A DNA stretch of 64,000 nucleotides from TMP-24 sp046348855 (GCA_046348855.1 JAXMDK010000006.1:93301-157300), one strand, 5' to 3'; counted from the first letter of the stretch, positions 26,387 through 35,977 are shown. Translations and numbers: made by a program. Notes: generated by a model from the sequence alone, not told the origin.

Positions 26387-28115
26387 GCCGAGGCCCGCCG
26401 CCCGCCCACGGCGGCAAGCGGGGTGGGCCGGGCCGGCGGACTCAGCCCGCCCAGCATCGCGTCGCGCGGGCCGGTGGCGCGGATCGCGCCGCCGTCGAGT
26501 GCGACGATCAGGTCGCAGTCGCGGATCAGCGACAGCCGGTGGGTGGCGATGATTGCGGCCCCGCCGGCGGCGCGGTGGCGGCGCAAGAGCTGGCCTAGCG
26601 CATTGGCACCCTCGGCGTCGAGCGCACTGTCAGGTTCGTCGAGGATAAGGAGCGGCGGTGCACCAAACAGCGCGCGGGCCAGGGCGATTCGCTGGATCTG
26701 GCCGCCAGAAAGCCCGGCACCGTCGGGCGCGAGGCGGGTGTCATAGCCATTAGGCAGGCCGACGATCAGGTCATGGGCACCGGCGGCGCGGGCGGCGGCG
26801 ACCACGGCGGCGGCATTGGGCGCGGGGTCCAGCCGGGCGATGTTTTCGGCGATGGTCCCGTTGAACAGGCCGGGGCGCTGCGGCAGGTAGCCGATGGCGG
26901 CGGCGCGGGCGGCGGGCGCATACTGGCCCAGATGCGCGCCGTCGAGGCGAACCTCGCCCCGCGCCGGGGCCAGAGCCCGGCCAGCGCGCGGACCAGCGCG
27001 GACTTGCCCGCCCGGAGGGGCCGACGATCCCGAGGATCTGGCCGGGTCCGACCGACAGGGATATGTCGCGCAAAAGCGGTTTGCCACCGCCCGGTGCGGT
27101 GACGGTCAGGCCGGTCGCGCTGAGCCGCGGCGCGGGGGCAGGCAGGGCTGTGGGCGTCGGCACCGGGTTGTTGCTGCGCAGGAAGGCCGACAGGCGTGCG
27201 CGGGCGGCCAGCGCCCGTTCGGCAAGCGCCCAGCCGGCGATCAGGGTTTCGACCGGCGCCAGCGTGCGACCCATGAGGATCGAGGCCGCGGACATCGCGC
27301 CTGCCGAGACCTGGCCTTGCAGGAACAGCCAGGCGGCGAGCCCGAGCATGGCCGATTGCAGGAGGAGCCGCGCGGCGCGGCTGATCGAGGAGGCGAGGCC
27401 GGCGGTATCGGTCAGGCGCGCCTCAGAGCGCGGCAGCGGCCAAGCGGTGTGCCTGCCAGCGGCGGGCGGCGGCGGGCCCGAGCGCGGAGGCCGCGGTCGC
27501 CTCGGGCTGGGCAAGGAACTGCGCGGCGGTCGCGTCGGCGGCGCGCGAAGCCGCGGCTGCGGTCCGCGTCAGGGCGCGGATGCGCCGGTGCGCCGCCCAG
27601 GCTTATCGCCGCCAGCCCCGCCCCGCCGGCAAGCGCCAGCAGGCCGAACAGCGGATGCAGGAGGCAGAGCGCGCCGAGAAAGACCGGCAGCCGGGCAGAT
27701 CCATCGCTGCCAGCGTCACCGGCGCCGACAGGGCCCGGTGCAGGGCGTCGATGTCGCGCAGGAGCGCGGGCGGGGCGGGGGGCGCCCCGCCGGACGGGGC
27801 GCCAAGCAGGGCGGGAAAGACCTGCAGATCGAGCTGGCGCTGGAGATGGTCGGCGCAGCGGGCGAGGATGCGGGTGCGCGCGACGTCGGCCAGTGCTAGC
27901 AGCGCGAAAAGGAACAGCACCAGCAGGAACAGCGCCGTCAGCGTTTCGGGCGACCGCGCCGGCAGCACGCGGTCATAGACCTGCAGCATGAACAGCGGGC
28001 CGGTCAGCATCAGCAGGTTGACGAAGGCGGAAAACAGTGCGCAGGCCGCAAGGGCGGCGCGGCAGGGCCGCAGGATGTCGCCGATCCGGTCTGGCGGCGG
28101 CGAGCGATCGGTCAT
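26383..28115 (-). pseudogene. Type I secretion ABC transporter (PrtD/AprD-like), several frameshifts
   Basis: The pieces together cover a complete permease-ATPase of about 580 residues. N-terminal helices (FSAFVNLLMLTGPLFMLQVYDRVLP) come first. A middle helical region (RLLLQSAMLGLAAWLFLQGQVS) follows. Last is an ATPase domain with LSGGQIQRIALARALFG, LLILDEPDSALD and IIATHRLSLI. The reading frame breaks near 27692, near 27605, near 27428, inside Walker A near 27010 (one G short of GPSGAGKS) and near 26958. The last two are plainly one-base losses in G runs. The intact downstream HlyD gene suggests sequencing error rather than decay. The partner genes predict protein export. Confidence 0.8.
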
Positions 28116-28174
28116 TCTGCACCCCTTCGGCAGCGGATGTGTTCTTGGACCCGGGAATGCGGTAAGAGGGTCCC

Positions 28175-28202
28175 TTGAAACCGGGGCGAGCGGACCATAA
28201 GG
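28175..28202 (+). promoter_or_regulatory. Candidate mlaA promoter
   Basis: TTGAAA (28175-28180) and ATAAGG (28197-28202) are 16 bases apart, 47 bases ahead of the mlaA ATG in the divergent spacer. The -10 box is weak. Confidence 0.3.
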
Positions 28203-28248
28203 CTATCGGGACCGTCCGTTGACCTGGCAGCACCAACCTACGAGCGAC

Positions 28249-29013
28249 ATGTTTAGGATTCCTTTCCCCCCGTCTGCCCCGCGCAGTTCCGCCCTGCCGA
28301 TCCTGGCGCTGATGGTTGCCGCGCTGGGCGCAGGCTGCACCAAGCCCGTGCCGGGCCAGGCCTTCAATGACCCTTACGAACAGCAGAACCGGGCGGTTCA
28401 CGGGTTCAACCTGGCGGTCGACCGGGCCTTGTTCGGCGATGGCCATGTCAAGGGCGTGATCCCGAAGATCCCGACTCCGGTGACGATCGGCTTTTCCAAC
28501 TTTGCCTCGAACCTGGGGATGCCGAGCGCAATCGTGAACAACCTTCTGCAGTTGAAGCCGGGGCCAGCGGCGCAGGACACCCTGCGCTTTGCCGTCAATT
28601 CGACCGTGGGGATCGGCGGGCTGTTCGATCCGGCCTCGGCGCTGGGCGTCAATGCCAAGCAGGCCGACTTCGGCGGCACGCTCTACACCTGGGGGGTGCC
28701 TGAAGGCGCCTATCTGGAGGCGCCGCTTCTTGGCCCGTCGACCGAGCGGGATCTTGCCGGCACCATCGTCGATTTCGCGACCGACCCGGTCAACAGTGTG
28801 GCGGGGCGCCGTGAGGGTGCCTATATCAACCTCGGCCGGCTGACGGCCAAGGTCGGGAACCGCCAGCGGTTTGCCGGCACGATCGAGTCGATCCTTTACG
28901 ACAGTGCCGACAGCTATGCGCAATCGCGGCTTCTTTACTTGCAAAAGCGCCATTTCGACCTTGGCATCGCCGACGAGACCACAGACCCGAGCGAGGATCC
29001 CTATGCGCAATAA
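28249..29013 (+). CDS. mlaA: MlaA (VacJ) outer-membrane lipoprotein
   Basis: A 254-residue lipoprotein. The signal peptide ends in the lipobox LGAGC with the lipidated cysteine at residue 30. MlaA segments are DPYEQQNRAVHGFNLAVDR near 40, FSNFASNLGMPSAIVNNLLQLKP near 84, RFAVNSTVGIGGLFDPAS near 112 and a FGGTLYTWGVPEGAYLEAPLLGPST region near 140. It removes surface-exposed phospholipids for retrograde transport. ATG 28249 is preferred to a TTG at 28219. It overlaps mlaC by 11 bases; the mlaFEDB transporter genes are elsewhere. Confidence 0.88.
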   Translation: MFRIPFPPSAPRSSALPILALMVAALGAGCTKPVPGQAFNDPYEQQNRAVHGFNLAVDRALFGDGHVKGVIPKIPTPVTIGFSNFASNLGMPSAIVNNLLQLKPGPAAQDTLRFAVNSTVGIGGLFDPASALGVNAKQADFGGTLYTWGVPEGAYLEAPLLGPSTERDLAGTIVDFATDPVNSVAGRREGAYINLGRLTAKVGNRQRFAGTIESILYDSADSYAQSRLLYLQKRHFDLGIADETTDPSEDPYAQ

Positions 29014-29602
29014 CCTGACCCGCCGCAGTTTCGGCGCGCTTGGCGCCGGCGCCCTGTCTCTGACCCTGCTGCCGCGCGCCGCTCAGGCGCTGACCGTCGA
29101 CGAGGCGCGCGCGCTGATCGACAAGCTGATCGGCGAGATCAACACCGTCATCAATTCGGGCGCCAGCGAAACCGCCATGTTCGGCAAGTTCGAATCGATC
29201 TTCGATCGTTATGCCGACGTCGACTATATCGGCATGTCGGCGATGGGTCCGGCCGGGCGCCAGGCCACCGCCGCCCAGAAGCAGGCGTTCAAGGCGGCGT
29301 TCCGGCACTATCTGGCGGTGAAATACGGCAAACGCTTCCGTGAATTCATCGGCGGCAAGATCGTGGTGACCGACGCCCATCCGCTGAAAAGCTTCTACGA
29401 GGTGGTGTCGCAGGCCAAGCTGCAGGGGCAGAACCCGTTCGAGGTTCGCTGGCAGGTGTTCGACAAGTCGGGCCAGGACCGGTTCTTCAACATCATCATC
29501 GAAGGCGTGAACATGCTGGCGTCCGAGCGCACCGAGATCGGCGCGCTGCTGGACAAGAACGGCGGCAACATCGACAAGATGATCGCCAGCCTGAAAGCCT
29601 GA
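29003..29602 (+). CDS. MlaC/Ttg2D-family phospholipid-binding protein
   Basis: A 199-residue periplasmic protein of the MlaC/Tgt2 family that shuttles phospholipids between MlaA and the inner-membrane Mla transporter. The N-terminus NLTRRSFGALGAGALSLTLL has a twin-arginine (RRSF) followed by a hydrophobic core and AQA, so export by Tat is possible. YADVDYIGMSAMGP near residue 70 and FKAAFRHYLAVKYGKRFREF near 95 match the family. The start overlaps the end of mlaA, giving a two-gene operon. Confidence 0.85.
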   Translation: MRNNLTRRSFGALGAGALSLTLLPRAAQALTVDEARALIDKLIGEINTVINSGASETAMFGKFESIFDRYADVDYIGMSAMGPAGRQATAAQKQAFKAAFRHYLAVKYGKRFREFIGGKIVVTDAHPLKSFYEVVSQAKLQGQNPFEVRWQVFDKSGQDRFFNIIIEGVNMLASERTEIGALLDKNGGNIDKMIASLKA

Positions 29603-29633
29603 GGCGTCGGACCCCGAGACGGGCGGCGGCCGT

Positions 29634-31850
29634 TCAGTTGCCGCCCAGAATTCCCAGCAAGATCTCACCCAGCGTCTGGCCGCCGCGCGGTTTCGGTTCG
29701 GCCGGCGGCTGGCCGGTGCCGTCGGCCTGGAACACCTGGCCCGGATAGGACGGCGCGGTCGGAACAGCCTGCGGCGTCTCGGACGGCGGCAGTTCCTCGG
29801 GGCGGATCATCGGCAGCGGCAGCGGCTGGACGCCATCGTGGATGCGGGTCATCACCTCGTGCCAGATTTCGGCGGGCAGCCCGCCGCCGGTCACGCCGGT
29901 CAGGGGCGAGTTGTCGTCGTAGCCCATCCAGACGCCCACCACATAGTCGGCGGTGAAGCCGATGAACCAGGCGTCCCTGGCCGACTGGGTGGTGCCGGTC
30001 TTGCCGGCGGCCTGCCAGCCGTCGAGCCGCGCCCGCCGGCCGGTACCGCGTTCGATGACCTGGGTCATCATGTAGACCAGCTGGCGGTCGGCCTGTTCGG
30101 AAATGACTCGCTCGCCCATGCCGCCTTCCTGGCCCATCAGCGGCGTGTCGTCGCCCTTGATGCGCAGGTCGACCAGGCCGTAGGGCTTGACCGATGAGCC
30201 GCCGTTGAGGATGCCGGCGTAGGCGCCGGTCATTTCCAGAAGCGTCGATTCCGACACGCCGAGCGCCACCGCCGGGCCGGCGGCGAGGTCGGAGGCGAAG
30301 CCGAACTGGTTGGCGACCTGGCGCACCGCGTCCAGGCCCGCCCGCTGCGACACGCGCACCGTGGCGGTGTTGACCGAATGGGCCAGCGCGTCGGTATAGC
30401 TGATGATCCCGTGGAAGTCGGGTTCGTAGTTCTTGGGGCACCAGTCGCCCGAACCCTTGACGAACAGGCAGACAGGTGAATCGTCGACCAGCGAATTTTC
30501 GGTATCGCCGAGGTCAAGCGCCGCCGCATAGACGAAGGGCTTGAAGGTCGAGCCGGTCTGGCGGCGGGCCTGGGTGGCGCGGTTGAAGGCGCCCGAAACC
30601 GCCGATTCGCGCCCGCCAACCATGGCGCGCACCGCGCCGTCGGCCGACATGACGATGACCGCGGCCTCGGTCTTCGACCCGTCCTTGAGCTTGTTGGAAA
30701 AGACGCTGGCGACCGCATCTTCAGCCTGTTTCTGCAACTTCTGATCGAGGGTGGTGTGGATCACCACGTCCTCGGTCGTGTCCTTGGTCAGGAAATCCGG
30801 GCCGCTGTCCATCACCCAATCGGCGAAATAGCCGCCGGCGCGGGCCTCGGCGGCCTTGGACAGCTGGGCGGGATGGTCGACCGCATCCTGGTATTCGGCG
30901 TCGGTCAGATAGCCCTGTTCGTGCATCAGCCCCAGAACCACCCCAGCCCGGTCGCGGGCGCGCTGGAGGTTGTTCGTCGGCGCATAGGAGGACGGTGCCT
31001 TGAGAAGCCCGGCCAGCATCGCCGCCTCGGCCGGCGAGACGTTGGCGGCGGACTTGCCGAAATAGCGCTGGCTTGCGGCCTCGAACCCGCGGGCGCCGGC
31101 GCCCAGGTAGGCGCGGTTGAGGTAGAGCGTCAGCACGTCCTTCTTGCCATACTTGGCCTCGAGCGCGATGGCGTAGGGGATCTCCTTCAGCTTGCGCTTC
31201 AGCCCGCCGGCGCGGCAGTCGTCCTCGTAGTCCGCTTCCGACTTCCACACCTTCGGATCGTAGGGCACGCCCAGGCACAGAAGCTTGGCGAGCTGCTGGG
31301 TGATGGTCGAGCCGCCGTTGCCCTGGAACGGTCCACGGCCTTCGCGCATGTTGATGGTGATGGCGCTGAGGATGCCGCGCGGGCTGACGGCGAAGTGGCT
31401 GTAGTAGTGCTTGTCTTCGGTGGCGATGATGGCGTGCAGCAGGTTGGGCGACACGCTGTCGGCGGTGATCTGGCCGCCAAAGGTTTCACCGCGCCAGGCG
31501 AAGACCTTGCTGTCGCGATCGAGAAGCGTGACCGACCCGCGGGCGCGGGCGTCGATCAGCTTCTCGAGGGGGGGAAGCTGCGAATAGTAATAGGCGCAGA
31601 TCGCGAACAGGATGAAGGCGGCGAACAGTGCCAGGCGCAGGCCGATGCCCCAGACCAGCCGCCAGATCATGCCGAAGATCGCGGCGAAGAAGCGCACGAT
31701 GATGTTGCCGCCCCGGCCGCCGCCGCGACCGCCGCCCTTGCGCGGGCGGCGGGGTTTCGGCGCCTTGGGGGTGGAGGCGCGCGCCGGCCTCTGGGGCCGC
31801 TCTGCGGCATAACGCCTGTCGGCGACAAGCGGGGGCTTTCTGCCGGCCAT
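29634..31850 (-). CDS. Class A penicillin-binding protein (PBP1A family)
   Basis: A 738-residue bifunctional cell-wall synthase. A basic proline/arginine/glycine-rich cytoplasmic tail covers about residues 1-50, then a membrane helix near 62-84. The glycosyltransferase domain has ATEDKHYYSH near 142 (catalytic Glu), GGSTITQQLAKLL near 176 and KLKEIPYAIALEAKYGK near 220. The transpeptidase domain has RRQTGSTFKPF near 448 (Ser-x-x-Lys), HSVNTATVR near 510 (SxN) and KTGTTQSARDAWF near 623 (KTG). ATG 31850 is the first Met giving this architecture; the track-length 814-residue version extends across the glnK leader. Confidence 0.92.
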   Translation of the reverse strand: MAGRKPPLVADRRYAAERPQRPARASTPKAPKPRRPRKGGGRGGGRGGNIIVRFFAAIFGMIWRLVWGIGLRLALFAAFILFAICAYYYSQLPPLEKLIDARARGSVTLLDRDSKVFAWRGETFGGQITADSVSPNLLHAIIATEDKHYYSHFAVSPRGILSAITINMREGRGPFQGNGGSTITQQLAKLLCLGVPYDPKVWKSEADYEDDCRAGGLKRKLKEIPYAIALEAKYGKKDVLTLYLNRAYLGAGARGFEAASQRYFGKSAANVSPAEAAMLAGLLKAPSSYAPTNNLQRARDRAGVVLGLMHEQGYLTDAEYQDAVDHPAQLSKAAEARAGGYFADWVMDSGPDFLTKDTTEDVVIHTTLDQKLQKQAEDAVASVFSNKLKDGSKTEAAVIVMSADGAVRAMVGGRESAVSGAFNRATQARRQTGSTFKPFVYAAALDLGDTENSLVDDSPVCLFVKGSGDWCPKNYEPDFHGIISYTDALAHSVNTATVRVSQRAGLDAVRQVANQFGFASDLAAGPAVALGVSESTLLEMTGAYAGILNGGSSVKPYGLVDLRIKGDDTPLMGQEGGMGERVISEQADRQLVYMMTQVIERGTGRRARLDGWQAAGKTGTTQSARDAWFIGFTADYVVGVWMGYDDNSPLTGVTGGGLPAEIWHEVMTRIHDGVQPLPLPMIRPEELPPSETPQAVPTAPSYPGQVFQADGTGQPPAEPKPRGGQTLGEILLGILGGN

Positions 31851-31998
31851 CTGCTGCTCTTCCGGTATTGTTCTTGTGCTTTTGCCGCGACCATAGCCGG
31901 TTCCGTCGGCATTGTGGAGATGCCGGGGCGGCCCGTCACGTTTTCCTGACGGTGAAAAAACAGGCGATTTTCCCGGATAGCGCCGAAAAAGCAGGATT

Positions 31999-32013
31999 TG
32001 GCCGAGGCGCTGC
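31999..32013 (+). promoter_or_regulatory. Possible sigma-54 promoter for glnK-amtB
   Basis: TGGCCGAGGCGCTGC has the GG and GC dinucleotides at the -24/-12 spacing of a sigma-54 promoter, 92 bases upstream of glnK. Only the invariant positions match, and such matches are easy to find in GC-rich DNA. It is noted because glnK-amtB is often under nitrogen control. Confidence 0.25.
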
Positions 32014-32104
32014 GCCCCGGGCCGGACAAAACCTTGCGTTGCTGCGTTGCAGCGATCCCATTGAAGCGGTGCAGGCAATGCGCAGGGATCACAGGAGAAC
32101 CGGG

Positions 32105-32443
32105 GTGAAACTGATCATAGCGGCAATCAAACCCTACAAGCTGGACGAGGTGCGCGAGGCGCTGGTCGCCATCGGCGTGCGGGGCATGATGGTGTCGGAG
32201 ATTAAGGGCTTCGGCGCCCAGTCCGGGCACACGGAAATCTACCGTGGCGCCGAATATGCGGTGAATTTCGTGCCGAAGGCCAAGCTCGAGATCGCGGTGG
32301 CGGACGGGCTGGCCGATGAGGTGGTCGAAACGATCGCGCGCACGGCGCGCACCGACAAGATCGGCGACGGCAAGATTTTCGTTCTGGATCTGCAACAGGC
32401 GCTGCGCGTCAGGACCGGCGAGACCGGCGACGATGCGCTGTAA
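32105..32443 (+). CDS. glnK: Nitrogen regulatory protein P-II (GlnK/GlnB)
   Basis: A 112-residue trimeric signalling protein sensing ATP/ADP and 2-oxoglutarate. The T-loop GAQSGHTEIYRGAEYAVNF holds Tyr51, the uridylylation site. The B-loop TARTDKIGDGKIFV near 83 binds nucleotide. It begins at GTG 32105, with AGGAG a few bases upstream. Because amtB follows by 22 bases it is the GlnK-type paralogue, which binds and closes AmtB when nitrogen is plentiful. Confidence 0.93.
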   Translation: MKLIIAAIKPYKLDEVREALVAIGVRGMMVSEIKGFGAQSGHTEIYRGAEYAVNFVPKAKLEIAVADGLADEVVETIARTARTDKIGDGKIFVLDLQQALRVRTGETGDDAL

Positions 32444-32465
32444 GGCAAGGGGAAAGGCAAACGCG

Positions 32466-33773
32466 ATGAAGATGAAACCCGCCCTCTGGGCATTGGCGGC
32501 GCTTGTGGCCGCTTCTCCGACGCTGGCGCAGGATGCGCCGGTCGTCGACAAGGGCGACGTGGCCTGGATGATGACCTCGTCGGCGCTGGTCCTGTTTATG
32601 ACCATACCAGGGCTGGCGCTGTTTTACGGCGGTTTGGTCCGGTCGAAGAACATGCTGTCGGTGCTGATGCAGACGACGATGATCGCCTGCCTGGTCATGG
32701 TGATCTGGGTGCTCTACGGCTATTCGGTCACCTTCGGCGGCGGCACCAGCCCGTTCTGGGGCGGGCTTGGCAAGGTGTTCCTGAAGGGCGTCACGCCGGA
32801 CACCACGGCGGCCACCTTCTCGGCCGGGTTCGTGCTGCCGGAATATGTGTTCATCGCCTTTCAGATGACCTTCGCGGCGATCACGCCGGCGCTGATCATC
32901 GGGGCCTGGGCGGAACGGGTGAAGTTCAAGTCGGTCCTGCTGTTCATGGGCCTGTGGGTGACGTTCGCCTATTTCCCGATCGCCCACATGGTCTGGGATG
33001 CGAACGGGCTCTTGTTCCAGATGGGCGCCATCGACTTTGCCGGGGGCACGGTCGTGCATATCAACGCCGGGATCGCCGCCTTCGTCGGTTGCCTGGTGAT
33101 CGGCAAGCGGGTCGGCTTCGGCCGCGAGAACATGGCGCCGCATTCGATGGTGATGACGATGATCGGCGCCTCGATGCTGTGGGTGGGCTGGTTCGGCTTC
33201 AACGCCGGATCGAACCTCGAGGCCAACGGCGGCGCGGCGCTGGCGATGTTCAACACTTTCGTCGCCACGGCGGCGGCGGCGCTGGCCTGGTCGGCGGTCG
33301 AGACGCTCCAGCGCGGCAAGGCGTCGATGCTGGGTGCAGCCTCGGGGATGGTGGCGGGGCTGGTGGCGATCACGCCGGCCTGCGGCACGGTCGGTCCGGT
33401 GGGCGGCATGGTGCTTGCCGCCGGCGCGGCGGTGGTCTGCTATTTCTTCGTGACCGTGGTGAAGAACCGCTTCGGCTATGACGACAGCCTGGACGTGTTC
33501 GGCGTTCACTGCGTCGGTGGCATCCTGGGCGCGATCGGCACCGGCATCTTTTCGGCGGCGAGCCTGGGCGGGGTCAAGGGCGGCGACTATTCGATCGCCG
33601 CGCAGACCTGGATCCAGATCGAGGCGGTGGCGCTGACGCTGATCTGGTCGGGGGTGGTATCCTTCGTCCTCTACAAGCTGGTCGACATGGTCTTCGGCCT
33701 GCGCGTCGATGCCGACAGCGAACGCCAGGGGCTGGACCTGATTTCGCACGGCGAGGCGGCGTATCACGGCTGA
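32466..33773 (+). CDS. amtB: Ammonium transporter
   Basis: A 435-residue Amt channel with a signal peptide (about 1-21, cut after LAQ) and eleven membrane helices. Landmarks are ALFYGGLVRSKN near residue 56, AFQMTFAAITPALIIGAWAERVKF near 138 (phenylalanine-gate region), the first pore histidine in DFAGGTVVHINAGIAA near 197 and the second in FGVHCVGGILGAIGTG near 350. It transports ammonium/ammonia and is co-transcribed with glnK. It is followed by a bidirectional terminator. Confidence 0.95.
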   Translation: MKMKPALWALAALVAASPTLAQDAPVVDKGDVAWMMTSSALVLFMTIPGLALFYGGLVRSKNMLSVLMQTTMIACLVMVIWVLYGYSVTFGGGTSPFWGGLGKVFLKGVTPDTTAATFSAGFVLPEYVFIAFQMTFAAITPALIIGAWAERVKFKSVLLFMGLWVTFAYFPIAHMVWDANGLLFQMGAIDFAGGTVVHINAGIAAFVGCLVIGKRVGFGRENMAPHSMVMTMIGASMLWVGWFGFNAGSNLEANGGAALAMFNTFVATAAAALAWSAVETLQRGKASMLGAASGMVAGLVAITPACGTVGPVGGMVLAAGAAVVCYFFVTVVKNRFGYDDSLDVFGVHCVGGILGAIGTGIFSAASLGGVKGGDYSIAAQTWIQIEAVALTLIWSGVVSFVLYKLVDMVFGLRVDADSERQGLDLISHGEAAYHG

Positions 33774-33793
33774 ACCCATGCCTGCGCGACTGG

Positions 33794-33820
33794 AAAGGCG
33801 GGGCCGGTGCCCCGCCTTTT
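33794..33820. terminator. Bidirectional terminator between amtB and the aminotransferase
   Basis: AAA-GGCGGGGC-CGGT-GCCCCGCC-TTTT: an 8-bp perfect stem with a tetraloop, flanked by A and T runs. It serves the convergent amtB (plus) and aminotransferase (minus) genes and overlaps the last base of the latter's stop. Confidence 0.8.
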
Positions 33821-35001
33821 CATATGCCGACGGCGAGGATGGCGCGGGCCAGGATCGGCACGGTGGTCTGGTTCAGCCCGGCGATGTTCAGCCGCGAATC
33901 GCCGACCATGTAGATGCCATGTTCGGCGCGCAGCCGTTCGACCTGTTCGGGCGTGGCGCCAAGGCGCGAGAACATGCCGCGATGCTGGGCGATGAAGCCG
34001 AACCGATCCGACCCGGACTGATTGCGCAGGTCGCGCGCCAGCTGGTCGCGCAGCGCCAGCATCCCCTTGCGGATCTCCTCGAGCTCGGCCTGCCAGTCGG
34101 CCCTCAGCCCCTCGTCGGTCAGGATGGTGGTGACGATGCGCGCGCCGTGATCGGGCGGGAAGGAATAGTTCTGACGGTTCAGGAAGGCGAGGTTGGCCTG
34201 GGTTACGTCCCTGAGCGCCGGCGCGGAAAGCGCGATCAGCACCCCGGTGCGTTCGCGGTAGATGCCGAAGTTCTTGCTGCACGAGGCGGCGATCAGCACT
34301 TCGGGCAGGCGGGCGGCGATCAGGCGGGTGCCGGCGGCGTCGGCCTCGAGCCCGTCGCCGAAGCCCTGATAGGCAAGGTCGATCAGCGGCACCGCGCCGG
34401 TCCGTTCCAGCAGCGCCGCGATCTCGGCCCATTCCGGCAGGGTCAGGTTGGCGCCGGTCGGGTTGTGGCAGCAGCCGTGCAGCAGGACCACGTCGCCCGG
34501 CCTGACCCCGGCGAGGTCGGCCATCATGCCGGCGAAATCGACGCCGCGCGTTTCGCCGTCGAAATAGCGGTAGGGTCGCCAGTTCATGCCGAGATAGGTC
34601 AGGATCGATGTGTGGTTCGGCCAGGTCGGGTCCGATACCCAGACGGTGGCGCCGGGCGCGGCCATGCGGATCAGCTCGAACGCCTGGCGGATGGCGCCGG
34701 TGCCGCCCGGCGTGGCGACCGAGGCGAGCCGGTCCGCCGCCAGCGCCGGCCCGAGGATCAGCGCCGCCATCGCGGCGTTGTAGTCGGGTTCGCCGGCCAG
34801 GCCGGTATAGGTCTTGGTCGTCTGGCTTTCCCACAGCCGGTGCTCGGCGGCCTTGACCGCGCGCATGATAGGCGTCAGGCCGGTCGCGTCCTTGTAGACG
34901 CCGACGCCAAGGTCGATCTTGTCCTTGCGCGGGTCGGCGCGGAACTGGCCGATCAGTTGCAGAATCTTGTCCGCCGGCTGCGGTTTCAGCGCGTTCAGCA
35001 T
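33820..35001 (-). CDS. Aromatic/aspartate aminotransferase (class I)
   Basis: A 393-residue PLP enzyme of the TyrB/AspC-type I gamma group. DLGVGVYKDATGLTPIMRAVK near residue 30, an ATPGGTGAIRQAFEL segment near 95, DPTWPNHTSI near 125, HGCCHNPTGANLT near 178, the PLP lysine in AASCSKNFGIYRERTG near 240 and the C-terminal arginine in DSRLNIAGL near 372 are visible. The dual-specificity (aromatic plus aspartate) assignment is typical for Rhodobacter/Paracoccus relatives but not provable here. GGAAGAAAG precedes ATG 35001. Confidence 0.88.
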   Translation of the reverse strand: MLNALKPQPADKILQLIGQFRADPRKDKIDLGVGVYKDATGLTPIMRAVKAAEHRLWESQTTKTYTGLAGEPDYNAAMAALILGPALAADRLASVATPGGTGAIRQAFELIRMAAPGATVWVSDPTWPNHTSILTYLGMNWRPYRYFDGETRGVDFAGMMADLAGVRPGDVVLLHGCCHNPTGANLTLPEWAEIAALLERTGAVPLIDLAYQGFGDGLEADAAGTRLIAARLPEVLIAASCSKNFGIYRERTGVLIALSAPALRDVTQANLAFLNRQNYSFPPDHGARIVTTILTDEGLRADWQAELEEIRKGMLALRDQLARDLRNQSGSDRFGFIAQHRGMFSRLGATPEQVERLRAEHGIYMVGDSRLNIAGLNQTTVPILARAILAVGI

Positions 35002-35012
35002 CTTTCTTCCTT

Positions 35013-35861
35013 TCAGCCGCGGGCGACCTTCAGGTCGCCATACATGCCCCATTCGGCCCACGAGCCGTCATAGAGCGAATGGTCGTGCTTGCCGGTCCGT
35101 TCCAGCGCCAGGCTGAGGATCGCGGCGGTGACGCCCGAGCCGCAGGTGGTGATCGCCGGTTTTTTCAGGTCGACCCCGGCTTCGGTGAAGACGCGAGCCA
35201 GGTCAGCGGGGGACTTCATGGTGCCATCGGCGTTCAGCACCGACTTGTAGGGCACGTTGACCGCGGTCGGGATATGGCCCGGGCGCAGGCCGGGGCGCGG
35301 TTCGGGTTCCTCGCCCTTGAACCGGCCGGGCGAGCGGGCGTCGATGATCGCATGATCGCCCAGCTTGGCGGCGGCGGCCACCTGGGTCACGTCGCGCACC
35401 AGATGCGCCTGGCGCTGCACGGTGATGTGGCGGTCGCGGACGATGGGGGGCATATCCTCGATCGGGCGGCCCTCGGCCCGCCATTTCGGGAAGCCGCCGT
35501 CCAGCACGGCCACATCGGTCTTGCCCATCAGCCGGAAGGTCCACCAGACGCGCGCCGCCGAGAACAGGCCGGCACCGTCGTAGACCACTACCTGGTGGCC
35601 GTCGCCCACGCCCATCGCCCGCATCCGGCTGATGAACATTTCGGACGGCGGCGCCATGTGCGGCAGGCCTGAACGCTGGTCGGAGATCGCGTCGATGTCG
35701 AAGAAGCGGGCGCCGGGAATATGGGCCGCGTCATATTCGGCCTTCGCGTCGCGCCCGGCATCAGGCAGATACCACGACGCGTCGAGGATGCGCAGGTCGG
35801 GGTCTTTCAGGTGGGCTTCCAGCCAGGCGGTGGAAACCAGGGTCTTGGGATCGTCGGACAT
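35013..35861 (-). CDS. sseA: 3-mercaptopyruvate / thiosulfate sulfurtransferase
   Basis: A 282-residue protein with two rhodanese domains; the second is catalytic. Domain 1 includes LVSTAWLEAHLKDPDLRILDASWYLP at the N-terminus (landmark RILDASWYLP). The active-site cysteine is C240 in TTCGSGVTA; CG-S-G-V-T is the mercaptopyruvate-type loop. It moves sulfur from 3-mercaptopyruvate to thiophilic acceptors. It lies 12 bases before the start of the aminotransferase, which can make mercaptopyruvate-type keto acids, so the pairing may be functional. Confidence 0.88.
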   Translation of the reverse strand: MSDDPKTLVSTAWLEAHLKDPDLRILDASWYLPDAGRDAKAEYDAAHIPGARFFDIDAISDQRSGLPHMAPPSEMFISRMRAMGVGDGHQVVVYDGAGLFSAARVWWTFRLMGKTDVAVLDGGFPKWRAEGRPIEDMPPIVRDRHITVQRQAHLVRDVTQVAAAAKLGDHAIIDARSPGRFKGEEPEPRPGLRPGHIPTAVNVPYKSVLNADGTMKSPADLARVFTEAGVDLKKPAITTCGSGVTAAILSLALERTGKHDHSLYDGSWAEWGMYGDLKVARG

Positions 35862-35977
35862 CGCGGCCTCTTCTTGCGGCTGGCCCCGGATTATCGCCGC
35901 CTGCCCGGCGCTGGCAAGCGCCAGTTGCGCGCGGGGCGGCACGAAGCAGCCGCGCCGCCCCGGCCTTGTCCCCGCCG

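Noticed and set aside
31851..32078. N-terminal extension of the penicillin-binding protein to 814 residues
   Set aside because: The extension has no conserved sequence, overlaps the glnK regulatory region and lacks a start site as good as ATG 31850.
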